This document shows, one piece after another, positions 1 through 9,010 of a DNA stretch of 64,000 nt. Made by a program: the position numbers and the translations under genes. The notes beneath the pieces are model-generated. The model was given only the letters and a program-made list of their open reading frames with translations, was not told the DNA's origin and ran no database searches. This stretch comes from Vallitalea maricola (GTDB taxonomy: Bacteria > Bacillota > Clostridia > Lachnospirales > Vallitaleaceae): the NCBI RefSeq assembly GCF_036985595.1, contig NZ_BTPU01000035.1, positions 62,001 to 126,000 on the forward strand, given 5' to 3'. The first letter of the stretch is position 1; every line of letters starts with the position of its first letter.

Positions 1-110
1 TTGAGTGTATAAATACTAAAATTCTCTTATTCATGTATAAGTGATAATTCCCAAAACTAACCATAATATACAAAATTAATATGTGAAATACTAATAAGGC
101 ACAGCAAAAG

Positions 111-139
111 TTGACAGTTAAGAGTGCAAAGTAGATTAT
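111..139 (+). promoter_or_regulatory. Probable sigma-A promoter for the betaine-binding lipoprotein gene
   Basis: A perfect TTGACA at 111-116 is followed after 17 bases by GATTAT (134-139), a weaker -10 box. Transcription would begin near 146. This places an in-frame GTG at 124 inside the promoter and supports the ATG at 172 as the true start. The -10 match is only partial. Confidence 0.5.
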
Positions 140-171
140 CTGCTTTGATTAGACGAAGGGATGTATTTCAT

Positions 172-1029
172 ATGAAAAGATTATTAATTATTATACTATG
201 TTTATTGCTGTTAGTTTCATGTACCAGAAGTGAAAAAGAAGATAAAGATATAAGTGAAGATGTGGATATAAGGATAGGATGTACCACTTATCCATCATCC
301 TATGCTCAAGCCGTTTTACTTAATGAAATAGTTAATAGGAAAGGATATACTTCAAAAATTATAGTGAATGATACAGATACAATCTGGGATAATCTAGGTA
401 AAGGTAAAATAGATGTTCTGTTAAGCGGTTGGGTACCTACTATTGATACAGGAAGAAAAGCAAAATTAGAATCTCTAATCAAAGATTTAGGAACTAATTG
501 TAGAAATTTATCTAATGGGATTTACGTTCCTAGTTATACTCTTACAGGTTTTTTGTGTGAACTAGAAGATTATAAGGAAAAATTTTCAAATACAATATAT
601 GTTTGCAGAGAAAGCAATATAATCATTGAAGAAACCAAAAACATGTTACAAAAATATGGTATGGAATATAATATAAAAGAAGTAGACTACAAAGAATTAG
701 ATACATTAATAAAAAAATCTATTGATAACAAAGAATGGATTGCAGTAGCTTTGTGGACACCTAATGGTACTATAAATAAATTTGGCTTAAGGCAACTAAG
801 AGACACTAAGAACATATTTACCAATAATATTGATACCCATACTATTGTCAGAAGTGAATATACCAATCCAGAATTATTGAATATACTAGATAATTATTTT
901 CTAAGAACAGGAGAATTAAATGAATTGATAAATGTATTAGATGAAAATGACCAAGAAAAAAAGATTGTTAACACATGGTTAGATAACAATCTTCAGATAT
1001 TAAATAGATTAATATATAAGCCTAATTAA
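172..1029 (+). CDS. Glycine betaine/osmoprotectant-type (OpuAC family) substrate-binding lipoprotein
   Basis: Predicted extracellular lipoprotein of 285 residues that would capture a quaternary amine such as glycine betaine for an ABC importer. The N-terminus is a lipoprotein signal: MKR, a run of Leu/Ile, then the lipobox LVSC. The mature part begins with an IRIGCTTYPSS strand and contains IWDNLGKGKIDVLLSGW, which matches the OpuAC pattern in which a D-[VL] and a W-x-P segment line the ligand pocket. A GTG at 124 would add 16 residues, but it lies within the apparent promoter; the ATG at 172 has GAAGGGA about 10 bases upstream. No permease or ATPase is adjacent, so it is a solo binding protein, possibly working with a transporter elsewhere or as a sensor. 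The ligand cannot be fixed from the sequence. Confidence 0.7.
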   Translation: MKRLLIIILCLLLLVSCTRSEKEDKDISEDVDIRIGCTTYPSSYAQAVLLNEIVNRKGYTSKIIVNDTDTIWDNLGKGKIDVLLSGWVPTIDTGRKAKLESLIKDLGTNCRNLSNGIYVPSYTLTGFLCELEDYKEKFSNTIYVCRESNIIIEETKNMLQKYGMEYNIKEVDYKELDTLIKKSIDNKEWIAVALWTPNGTINKFGLRQLRDTKNIFTNNIDTHTIVRSEYTNPELLNILDNYFLRTGELNELINVLDENDQEKKIVNTWLDNNLQILNRLIYKPN

Positions 1030-1036
1030 ATAATTG

Positions 1037-1771
1037 CTAAATCAATCCTCCATCTAATGTTATTATTTGTCCTGTAAGATAAGAAGAATCAGATGAAGAT
1101 AAATAATAACATAGGTTGGCTACTTCTTCAGGTCTACCAATTCTATTTGAAGGAATCTCTTCAATAATAGTATCTAGGTCTTCTTTTGCAAGACATGAAT
1201 TCATATTAGTATCTATTAAGCCACAAGCTATAGCATTAACACGTATATGACTTGGTGCAAGCTCTTTTGCAAGTGCTTTAGTAAAAGAATTTACTCCACC
1301 TTTTGAAGCGGAATAGGCAACTTCACAAGAGGCTCCAGTTATCCCCCACATAGATGTTATATTAACTATGTTACCACTTTGATTTTTAATCATTGCAGGG
1401 ACGGCTTGATGACATACATTATACAATGATTTTAGATTAGTATTTATCATGTTATCCCACAGGTCTTCACTAGTATCTGTGAATAACTTTATACTGGATA
1501 TACCTGCATTGTTGATAACTATATCAACATCTCCAAATACTAGTTTGATTTCTTCGAACATGTCTTTAACAGAATTATAATTCGATACGTCAGTCATGAT
1601 AGGAAGACAAGATACACCATAACCTTTTATGATTTCAGAGGTATCAATCAGCTCATTAAAACTTGACGAGCAGTTGATTACAACGTTATATCCTTCTTTA
1701 GCATATTTTATGGCAATTGCTTTTCCTATGCCTCTGGAAGATCCTGTTACAAGAACAGTTTTCTTATCCAT
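1037..1771 (-). CDS. ymfI: SDR-family reductase, possibly elongation factor P 5-aminopentanone reductase
   Basis: A 244-residue short-chain dehydrogenase/reductase with a Rossmann nucleotide site (TGSSRGIG, residues 9-16), the NNAG motif (87-90) and a catalytic Ser140-Tyr153-Lys157 set. The segment around the active site (SMWGITGASCEVAYSASK) resembles Firmicutes YmfI proteins, which reduce the 5-aminopentanone group on elongation factor P, more than FabG proper. No fatty-acid synthesis genes are adjacent, which also argues against FabG. The start has AGAAAGGAA upstream on the minus strand. It is transcribed toward the preceding lipoprotein gene, with stops 7 bases apart (convergent). SDR substrate assignment from sequence alone is unreliable, so the ymfI label is tentative. 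Confidence 0.7.
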   Translation of the reverse strand: MDKKTVLVTGSSRGIGKAIAIKYAKEGYNVVINCSSSFNELIDTSEIIKGYGVSCLPIMTDVSNYNSVKDMFEEIKLVFGDVDIVINNAGISSIKLFTDTSEDLWDNMINTNLKSLYNVCHQAVPAMIKNQSGNIVNITSMWGITGASCEVAYSASKGGVNSFTKALAKELAPSHIRVNAIACGLIDTNMNSCLAKEDLDTIIEEIPSNRIGRPEEVANLCYYLSSSDSSYLTGQIITLDGGLI

Positions 1772-1815
1772 GAATTTTCATTTCCTTTCTATAAAACTTA
1801 ATTATCATTAGTGTA

Positions 1816-2676
1816 TTAGATACCTCTTAACATAGCAATTTCTTCTTTATATAGATTTGTTTTTTTATCTATCCACGGAGTTTCTAGAATAAGTGGTTTA
1901 TTATCACATATTTGGCTGTGAACTATATTATAGAGAGACTGGGCTCCTATTTGATCAAGACCACGTTTATTAGTAGTATCAGCTCCTATGTTAGCATGTC
2001 TGTCTTTTCGTGAACCCTTACCATTAAGTGAACCATTGATATGAAAAACTTTTAATCTATCAAGTCCTATGACGCTATCAAATTCTTCCATAACCCCATC
2101 AAAATTATTAATAATATCATAGCCGCTATCATGAGTGTGGCAGGTATCAAAACATATACCTATCTTATCTTTTAGTTCAACTTTGTCAATTATTCTTCTA
2201 AGTTCTTCGAATGTCTTTCCTACTTCTGAACCTTTTCCAGCCATGGTTTCTAAGCATATATAAGGTTTAGTATCATTTGTTAGGACATTGTTTAGTCCTT
2301 CTGCGATCCTGTTTATCCCGTAGTCGGTATCTTTAACTGTATAGGAACCAGGATGAACTACAATATAATTAGAACCGATTACTTCTGTTCTTTTAATCTC
2401 TTCTTTCAAAAAAGATTGGGCTAAGCCGTAGATATCATCTTTTACTGAAGCTAGATTAATGATATAGGGAGCATGGACAACGATATCTCTTATTTCATGT
2501 TCTTTCATAAATTCTTTACCTTCTTCAATTCTCATGTCTTCTAAAGATTTTCTTCGTGTATTCTGGGGTGCACCAGTATATATCATAAAGGTATTAGCAT
2601 TATATGAATGAGCTGTTTTTGCAGCCCCTATGAGACCTTTTGAAATAGATACATGAGATCCAATTAGTATTGACAT
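1816..2676 (-). CDS. nfo: Deoxyribonuclease IV (AP endonuclease, TIM-barrel family)
   Basis: A 286-residue endonuclease IV, which cleaves DNA 5' to abasic sites in base-excision repair using three metal ions. Family motifs are present in order: IGSHVS near the N-terminus, VVHAPYIINLAS, VVHPGSYT, CLETMAGKG, ICFDTCHTHDSGYD, FHINGSLN with RHANIG, and LETPW close to the C-terminus. These supply the His, Glu and Asp metal ligands expected. The ATG at 2676 (minus strand) is preferred over an upstream GTG at 2685 because AAGGTG sits about 7 bases before it and the protein then begins MSILIGSH like relatives. It lies 44 bases upstream of the SDR gene on the same strand and may be co-transcribed with it. 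Confidence 0.95.
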   Translation of the reverse strand: MSILIGSHVSISKGLIGAAKTAHSYNANTFMIYTGAPQNTRRKSLEDMRIEEGKEFMKEHEIRDIVVHAPYIINLASVKDDIYGLAQSFLKEEIKRTEVIGSNYIVVHPGSYTVKDTDYGINRIAEGLNNVLTNDTKPYICLETMAGKGSEVGKTFEELRRIIDKVELKDKIGICFDTCHTHDSGYDIINNFDGVMEEFDSVIGLDRLKVFHINGSLNGKGSRKDRHANIGADTTNKRGLDQIGAQSLYNIVHSQICDNKPLILETPWIDKKTNLYKEEIAMLRGI

Positions 2677-2927
2677 ATATATCACCTTCTTTAATTTATT
2701 TTTTTACAAGATAATAACCAAAATTTAACAAAAAACGCTAAATAAAAATAGTAAAAAATATATAAAAAGTAATTTTTTTACTGGGTTGGTGAAACAAAAT
2801 TAATATAAATTTCGTCTAATGTGGGAAAACTAAATAAAGTATTCTATGTAATATATAAGTTGAAATAAATAATTTTTATAATGTCAGTAATTATTTAGTT
2901 CTTATATAACTTTTAAAATCAAGATAA

Positions 2928-2963
2928 ATATATTGAACTTATTGAAATGGATGTTCAATATAT
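2928..2963. repeat. Perfect 11-base inverted repeat
   Basis: ATATATTGAAC at 2928-2938 pairs perfectly with GTTCAATATAT at 2953-2963, leaving a 14-base loop. No T-run follows, so it does not look like an intrinsic terminator. It could be an operator or a chance palindrome. Confidence 0.35.
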
Positions 2964-3232
2964 ATAGTTGTATATATAAATAATATACATTAATAAATAT
3001 TACATAGCAACATTAATTTATAATAATCTCCTCCAAGTTTATTTTAGTGTTTTTTAATCCTTAACTAATTATACAAAAAACTAAATTACTATTTTTAACA
3101 ATGAATATAACACTATATGTTTAGTGTATTGTAAATTAAGCTAAATAATAAATAGGTATAACTTATAGATTAGGTTAAATTATTAGAACTAAATTAAATT
3201 AAAAAAAATGTTAACTGTTTGTAATGTTTTTA

Positions 3233-3241
3233 TGGTATGAT
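3233..3241 (+). promoter_or_regulatory. Extended -10 promoter for the first LCP gene
   Basis: TGGTATGAT at 3233-3241 matches the extended -10 pattern TG-n-TAtgAT. No convincing -35 box lies at 16-18 bases. The LCP start codon is 28 bases further on, with AGGAGG at about 3257-3262. Confidence 0.4.
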
Positions 3242-3268
3242 ATTAGATGATTAATAGGAGGTAGAAAG

Positions 3269-4423
3269 ATGAACAATAAAAAAAGAACTAGTACATTGCT
3301 AATGTTAATTATAGTAGTAGCAGTAATTTTGACAACTTCATTAGTTATTGTACTAACGGCTAATGATAATAAATTAGTCAATGGACAAGATGACGTACCT
3401 GGTGGAGAAGAAATCAATGGCTCAAATAATACTGATGAGGAAGATAATAAAGAGGAAGAAGTTAAAAAACCAGAATCAGTAAATGCTTTATTAATAGGAT
3501 TTGACAAGTCAAACGGACTATCTGATGTTGTTATGGTAGCCCATTTAGATACTGATACTAACCAATTAAAATTAATATCATTACCAAGAGATTTATTCAT
3601 TGATTTCAGGGAAGATGGATTTGATAAGATAAAGAAAGAAAATAATATCAGGGTTAAATATTGTAAACTAACAGAAGTCTATTCCAATGCTGGTTGGGAT
3701 GATGATGCTTTGTTAGTAATAAAAGATGTTGTAGAAGAAATTACACAATTAGATATTGATTATACAGCGGCAGTTACTATTGATAGTTTTAAAGATATAG
3801 TAGACGCTGTTGGTGGAGTAGAATTTTATGTGCCAGAAAAAATGGATTACGAAGACGAAGTACAAGGATTATACATTCATCTAAAAGAAGGATTACAGGT
3901 ATTAGATGGAGATAAAGCTGAACAATTAGTTAGAAACAGACACTATAAAGGCGTTCCACCAGATCTTAAAAGAATTCAAATGCAACAAGATTTTTTAATA
4001 GCAATGAGTAATAAAATCCTCAAGATAAGGGATTTTGATAAGATAAAAGAGTTGGCAACGACAGTTTATGGTCATTTGAAAACTGATTTTGGATTGGTAA
4101 CAGCTAATGAATATGTTAGTTATATATTTAATCTTAACCTAAAAGAAATTCTTACACCAGAGAATAAAGTTACAATACCATCAGATGGAGAGAAAATAAA
4201 TGGTATATGGTACCAGACATGGAATAAGGATGTTGTACTTGAGTCTATAGATACACTTTTGAACAAACCAACAATGCCAGCAGAAACAACACCTGATGAT
4301 AAAGAAGAAGATCAAGCTAGTAGTACTGATACAAAAGATGATAATGAACATGAAAAGACTACAGAAGCTATGAAAAATAAAAGTACTAAAAATGACGATA
4401 GTAAGATAGAATTTGTTTATTAA
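3269..4423 (+). CDS. LytR-CpsA-Psr (LCP) family cell-wall polymer ligase
   Basis: A 384-residue membrane-anchored protein. One transmembrane segment (residues ~9-31) precedes an acidic, low-complexity extracellular linker and an LCP domain. The domain shows the typical opening NALLIGFD, the LISLPRDLFIDF segment, the GGVEFYVPEKMDY region and the RNRH motif whose arginines bind the lipid pyrophosphate. LCP enzymes transfer undecaprenyl-linked glycopolymers onto peptidoglycan. A charged Glu/Asp/Lys-rich tail of about 50 residues follows the domain. It lacks the C-terminal LytR_C domain seen in the next gene. It opens the polysaccharide locus and is separated from the second LCP gene by a terminator-like hairpin, so the two may be independently expressed. 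Confidence 0.9.
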   Translation: MNNKKRTSTLLMLIIVVAVILTTSLVIVLTANDNKLVNGQDDVPGGEEINGSNNTDEEDNKEEEVKKPESVNALLIGFDKSNGLSDVVMVAHLDTDTNQLKLISLPRDLFIDFREDGFDKIKKENNIRVKYCKLTEVYSNAGWDDDALLVIKDVVEEITQLDIDYTAAVTIDSFKDIVDAVGGVEFYVPEKMDYEDEVQGLYIHLKEGLQVLDGDKAEQLVRNRHYKGVPPDLKRIQMQQDFLIAMSNKILKIRDFDKIKELATTVYGHLKTDFGLVTANEYVSYIFNLNLKEILTPENKVTIPSDGEKINGIWYQTWNKDVVLESIDTLLNKPTMPAETTPDDKEEDQASSTDTKDDNEHEKTTEAMKNKSTKNDDSKIEFVY

Positions 4424-4626
4424 TATTTGTCTATAATATTAAAATTTAACAGATTTGTAATATTTTCTAATATCATGTTAATTATTGTCAATTATACCTA
4501 CTTTTGATATACTAGTTATAGTAATATTAATCCACAAAAAGTAAATTTTGATTGGATAATTATTGTAAAATACATTAGCATGTTCTAAATAATGGTAGTA
4601 TGAAAATCTTAGATGATAATAAGTTT

Positions 4627-4675
4627 AAACAAGGTTATCTATTAGTAATAATGCTATTTAGATACCTTGTTTTAT
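4627..4675 (+). terminator. Probable intrinsic terminator between the two LCP genes
   Basis: AAACAAGG then TATCTA (4627-4641) pairs with TAGATA then CCTTGTTT (about 4659-4672), with one bulged base and a loop of about 17 bases, followed by TTATAAAAT. The rest of the 309-base gap between the LCP genes is AT-rich with no gene visible. Confidence 0.55.
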
Positions 4676-4732
4676 AAAATGCAAAAATAGATTTTATTTT
4701 ATGGACATGCTTGAAATTATAGGAGGGTAAAA

Positions 4733-6073
4733 TTGGATAATAATAAGAAAGCTACATTACTAACCAAATTTCTAAAAGTGTTTTTAATTTCAGTAGTCAT
4801 ATTTTCTTTGATAGCTGGTGTTGCTACTGGGGGTTATGTATTACTTAATAGAGGAAAAGATAAAGCAGATAATCCTAAAAAAACGGACACCGATACAGGT
4901 GAAAAAGATGACCTTGGTTCTACCGAAGAAGTAGATAAGGAAAAACAGATATCTACATTTGCAGTATTTGGTGTAGATAAAGATGGTTGGCGTACTGATG
5001 TAACAATGGTTATGACATTTAATCACATAACAAAAGGAATTAACATAGTCTCTATTCCGAGAGACACATTAGTGGAATTACCCACTGAAATACATAATGA
5101 ATTATTAGAAGGAAGAAAAGATACACCTAAGAAATTAAAAATCAACGGTATTCCAGCATATGCACCAAAAGATAAAAGAAATGAATATTCTGTTAGAATG
5201 TTAGAATATTTGTTTGACATAAAAGTTGACTATTATTTTAATCTTAACATCAAAGCATTTAAAAAGATAGTTGATATAATAGGACCTATTGAATTTGAAA
5301 TACCATTTGATATGTATTATCCAGACCCAGCACAAGATTTGTACATTAATCTTAAAAAAGGAGTACACCAATTAAACGGTGCTCAAGCAGAACAGCTTAT
5401 CAGATACCGAAAAGGTTATGCTAATGGAGATATAGGACGTATCAATATGCAGCATGAATTCATGAAAGCTTTTGTGAATGAAGTACTGACTGAAAAAAAT
5501 AAGCTTAATATTTTAACAATTGGAAGTACTATAATTAGTAATACAACTACTAATTTTGATGATTTATTAAATTACTATGAATATATTGATGATATTAATT
5601 TAGATAATCTAGAATTATATACATTGCCAACTGATAGACAAGGTGGTTCCGAATATTATTATTACGATAAGGAAGCATCAAAGGAATTATTTGAAAAGAT
5701 TACACAAGTAAATGATACTAATGATAATGAAGATAATACAAAAGAAGGTAAAGATGCAGAAACTAAGCCAGAAGAACCAAAGATTATAAGTAGTAAAGGA
5801 TTAAGAATAGAAGTACTTAATAGTTCAAAACTTACCGGTTTAGCTGGTAGAACCAAAGAAAAATTAGTAGGTGATGGTTTCACTATATCCAAGATAGGTA
5901 ACTACAATACTGAAGTATTACAAAAGACTAAGATCATTATCCCAAATGAGGGTATGGGAGAAGACTTGAGCGAGTACTTCAAGGATGCAGTTATTGAGTT
6001 AAATGCAGAAGCTTTATCAGAAGGGGTAGATATTAGAATTATTATTGGTACTAATGATAGAGATGATAATTAG
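4733..6073 (+). CDS. LCP family ligase with C-terminal LytR_C domain
   Basis: A 446-residue second LCP enzyme. It has one transmembrane helix (~residues 13-35), an acidic linker, the LCP catalytic domain (FAVFGVDKDGWRTDVTMV, IVSIPRDTLVEL, then GGAQ-like and RYRKG motifs) and a C-terminal LytR_C domain from about residue 360 (LRIEVLNSSKLTGLAGRTKE). The start codon is TTG at 4733, chosen because AGGAGGG lies 5 bases upstream and no ATG fits. Having two LCP genes suggests that more than one polymer, or one polymer at different growth phases, is attached. It is followed 77 bases later by a secreted phosphodiester glycosidase. Confidence 0.9.
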   Translation: MDNNKKATLLTKFLKVFLISVVIFSLIAGVATGGYVLLNRGKDKADNPKKTDTDTGEKDDLGSTEEVDKEKQISTFAVFGVDKDGWRTDVTMVMTFNHITKGINIVSIPRDTLVELPTEIHNELLEGRKDTPKKLKINGIPAYAPKDKRNEYSVRMLEYLFDIKVDYYFNLNIKAFKKIVDIIGPIEFEIPFDMYYPDPAQDLYINLKKGVHQLNGAQAEQLIRYRKGYANGDIGRINMQHEFMKAFVNEVLTEKNKLNILTIGSTIISNTTTNFDDLLNYYEYIDDINLDNLELYTLPTDRQGGSEYYYYDKEASKELFEKITQVNDTNDNEDNTKEGKDAETKPEEPKIISSKGLRIEVLNSSKLTGLAGRTKEKLVGDGFTISKIGNYNTEVLQKTKIIIPNEGMGEDLSEYFKDAVIELNAEALSEGVDIRIIIGTNDRDDN

Positions 6074-6150
6074 GAATTGATATTGGACATAGAGGAGTAG
6101 ATATTGACTGATATTAGCATTCCTTACTGACAAGATTAGGGGTTGATATA

Positions 6151-8988
6151 ATGAGAAAAATATTTAAGAAGTTATTTAGTGTTTTAGTTTTAGCAGCAAT
6201 TATAGTTAACAACAAGATTTCATTTGCAGGTACAACTGATAATATTTTATATCAAAATACCGAAAAAGAAACTATCTCCAGTGGTATTACATATGAAAAA
6301 AATACCAGATTAACAGAAGCAGGATGGGTTGATGTACATATTATAGAAGCAGATTTAACTAATCCATTTGTCAAGTTGGATGTAATTAGAAATACAGATG
6401 GGTTTGGATTAAAAGATTCTCTTACATCCCTATCAGAAGAAAATAATGTTATAGCTTCTGTCAATGCAGACTTTTTCAATATGAAGAATAATCCTACTGA
6501 TATTATAGGATTTGAATATGAAAAAGATGGAATCATCATAGGTAAACATAATTTCAATGCAGGTGGTAATTCATATGGTTCATTATTTCTTGATTCAAAT
6601 AATATGCCTTTCATTGATTTTATGAATATGAGTTTGTTGATTACTAGTGAAGATGGTGAAAAAAAATTATACTTCAGTGGATTCAATCAGATAACTATGT
6701 TGCCTGAATCTGTAGTTTATTTTGATAAATACGCAATGAAGGATACAACAGAAATAGATGAAAAAAATCCTGGACTATGCAAGATGGTTATAGAAGATAA
6801 TGTTGTTACTTACTTGTCTACACCAGGAGAGACTATAACAATGCCTGAAAATGGTTTTGTGATAGTTATGAATGAAGAAACAGCTCTTTATAGTTTCAAA
6901 AGTTTTACAGTTGGTACAAAGATAGTCCTTAACAAAAATACCAATATTGATATAGAGTCAATAAATCTGGCAATTAGTGGTGGAGGAAAAGTTGTATCAC
7001 AAGGTGCAATCAGTAATGAAGGATATGTAGTCGATAGAAAAAGAAGACACCCTCGAACTGCTATAGGTTATAATCAAAGCAAAGATAAATTATACATGGT
7101 TGTAGTTGATGGTAGAGGTTCAAGTATTGGAGCTACTCATGATGAATTAGGTAAAATACTTCTTGATAATGGAATATATGATGCTATTCATCTTGACGGT
7201 GGTGGTTCAAGTACTTTAGTAGGAAGACATTTAGGGTATTCTAATGTTAATGTATTCAACAGACCATCTGGTGGAGTACAAAGAAGAATTCCTAATGGAA
7301 TAGGTTTAACTTCTATAGCTCCAGCCAGTGAGTTATACGAATTAAAGATAGTAGCTGATAAAACTAGAACATTCAAAGATATGCCTATTACTTTTAATGT
7401 TCTTGGTTATGATAAATACTATAATCCAATAGAAATAAATAGTGACAGCCTAATTTGGGAGACAGTAGGAATCAACGGTAAATGGGAAGATAATAAATTC
7501 TATCCTCAAAGTGAAGGTAAAGGAACAGTGAAAGCACATGTGAATGGTATTTCTGCTGAGATTACTGTTCAATCTACCAATGAACCTATTTCCTTGGAAA
7601 TAAATCATGAATTCAGTTTCTTAGAACCAGGAGAATCAACTAACCTCAAGATATTAGGAATTGATAAAGATGGTTATAGAGGTGAAGTCAACTCTAAAAA
7701 TGTAACATGGGAAGTGGAGAACAAAAGTATTGGTGAATTCCAAAATGGACAATTTGTTGCAAGTAACAATCTTGGACAAAGCCTAATAAAAGGTACAATA
7801 GGTGATACAACTGTCTATGGATATGTTATCGTCAACAAGGAAACAGGACTTATTGATTCATTTGAAAATGATATAAAAATACATACTACAGCTCATCCAG
7901 AAACAGTTTCAGCTACGGCAGAAGTTATAAATGAAGCTCATGAAGGTAATAATTCTATTAAATTGAATTATAGTTTTAAAGAGTCAACTAATACTCAAGC
8001 AGCTTATTTAGAATTTGATGAACCATACACTTTTGATAAGAAAATTAATAAGGTTGGACTTTGGGTAGAAGGTAATGGTATCAATCACTGGTTGAGAGGA
8101 AGAGTTATAGATGCTGATGGAAATCAAAAACTATTGACTTTTTCGTATGCTGTTGATTGGACAGGCTGGAAATATGTAACTGCCGATGTACCACAAGATG
8201 TTAAATATCCAATTCAATTAGATAGAATATACGTAGCTAATTTGCATTGTCCACAAGACGACAGCTTCCAAATGAAATTTGATGAATTAACAGCCCACTA
8301 TGCTTTTGATACATCGAACCTTTCTTTACCTAAAGAGCAGATTTATGATCCATTAGGTAAGAAAACAATTGAGAATCCACAGATGAAGATGTCTATATTT
8401 GGAAGTACTGGCTCTAAGAATACACTGTTAGATGGAATAGTACAACGTGAAGTATTAGAAAAAATGGAAGAAGTATCAGATGTAAGCTTATTTGTTGGAA
8501 ATACTAACATACCAAGTGATGAATTAAAGAATGATATTGTGACTTGGAATAATCAATATAAAGTTACTGACTATGAAAATGTCAGGATTATTAATTTAGC
8601 TACATCAAATAATAGTATGAGATTAACAGACCCTAACCAATGGAAGAGATTTGTTAATGATCTTAATAATACTAAACAGAAACATATATTCATTACATTA
8701 GATAAGAACCCATTGAAGTTCAGTGATGAAAGAGAAGGGGAGTTATTCTGTGATATACTTAAAAAAGTTAAAGAAGAAAAAGATAAAAATATTTTTGTTA
8801 TAAATGGTAGTGGCTATGACTTTAATGTAGAGTATGTAGAAGGTATCAGGTATATGGACATTAATGGATTATGGTATAAAGTCTATGGTGATAACAAAGT
8901 AGACTTGAATGATAAATTCTATATTATCAATTTCAATATTAATCCTGATGATATATCATACAACGTTACTAATGTTTATCCAAAATAA
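6151..8988 (+). CDS. Secreted phosphodiester glycosidase (NAGPA domain) with Ig-like, carbohydrate-binding and degenerate metallophosphatase-like regions
   Basis: A 945-residue exported protein. A signal peptide (about 1-27, ending SFA) precedes an NAGPA domain (about residues 40-390) with its hallmark motifs SVNADFFNM, RHPRTAIGYN, VDGRGSSIGATHDEL and IHLDGGGSSTLV. NAGPA proteins hydrolyse sugar-1-phosphodiester bonds, which fits processing of a phosphate-linked wall polymer. Two Ig-like segments (about 395-570) and a beta-sandwich module (about 575-720) follow. The last 200 residues resemble a metallophosphatase fold in strand pattern (MSIFGSTGS, RIINLATSNNS, HIFITLDKNP) but lack the Asp/His/Asn metal-binding motifs, so this part is probably non-catalytic. 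It sits between the LCP genes and the flippase operon. Confidence 0.85.
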   Translation: MRKIFKKLFSVLVLAAIIVNNKISFAGTTDNILYQNTEKETISSGITYEKNTRLTEAGWVDVHIIEADLTNPFVKLDVIRNTDGFGLKDSLTSLSEENNVIASVNADFFNMKNNPTDIIGFEYEKDGIIIGKHNFNAGGNSYGSLFLDSNNMPFIDFMNMSLLITSEDGEKKLYFSGFNQITMLPESVVYFDKYAMKDTTEIDEKNPGLCKMVIEDNVVTYLSTPGETITMPENGFVIVMNEETALYSFKSFTVGTKIVLNKNTNIDIESINLAISGGGKVVSQGAISNEGYVVDRKRRHPRTAIGYNQSKDKLYMVVVDGRGSSIGATHDELGKILLDNGIYDAIHLDGGGSSTLVGRHLGYSNVNVFNRPSGGVQRRIPNGIGLTSIAPASELYELKIVADKTRTFKDMPITFNVLGYDKYYNPIEINSDSLIWETVGINGKWEDNKFYPQSEGKGTVKAHVNGISAEITVQSTNEPISLEINHEFSFLEPGESTNLKILGIDKDGYRGEVNSKNVTWEVENKSIGEFQNGQFVASNNLGQSLIKGTIGDTTVYGYVIVNKETGLIDSFENDIKIHTTAHPETVSATAEVINEAHEGNNSIKLNYSFKESTNTQAAYLEFDEPYTFDKKINKVGLWVEGNGINHWLRGRVIDADGNQKLLTFSYAVDWTGWKYVTADVPQDVKYPIQLDRIYVANLHCPQDDSFQMKFDELTAHYAFDTSNLSLPKEQIYDPLGKKTIENPQMKMSIFGSTGSKNTLLDGIVQREVLEKMEEVSDVSLFVGNTNIPSDELKNDIVTWNNQYKVTDYENVRIINLATSNNSMRLTDPNQWKRFVNDLNNTKQKHIFITLDKNPLKFSDEREGELFCDILKKVKEEKDKNIFVINGSGYDFNVEYVEGIRYMDINGLWYKVYGDNKVDLNDKFYIINFNINPDDISYNVTNVYPK

Positions 8989-9010
8989 TTAAAGAATAGG
9001 TGGTTTTTAC

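Larger units (their letters stand above)
2677..3268. other. Intergenic region between divergent nfo and LCP genes
   Basis: About 590 bases, extremely AT-rich, with no convincing gene on either strand. It holds a perfect 11-base inverted repeat (2928-2938 with 2953-2963), a second pair AACTAAATAA (2828-2837) with TTATTTAGTT (2891-2900), and a promoter close to the LCP gene. At this base composition short AT-only inverted repeats are weak evidence of function. Confidence 0.5.

Noticed and set aside
124..171. GTG start extending the betaine-binding lipoprotein by 16 residues
   Set aside because: It lies within the apparent promoter and would place basic residues before the lipoprotein signal.
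1629..1811. Plus-strand open frame across the start of the SDR gene
   Set aside because: It is antisense to the Rossmann-fold region and lacks a ribosome binding site.
2828..2907. Pseudoknot-like arrangement of two AT-only inverted repeats upstream of the first LCP gene
   Set aside because: Pairs consist almost entirely of A-T in a very AT-rich region and would arise often by chance.
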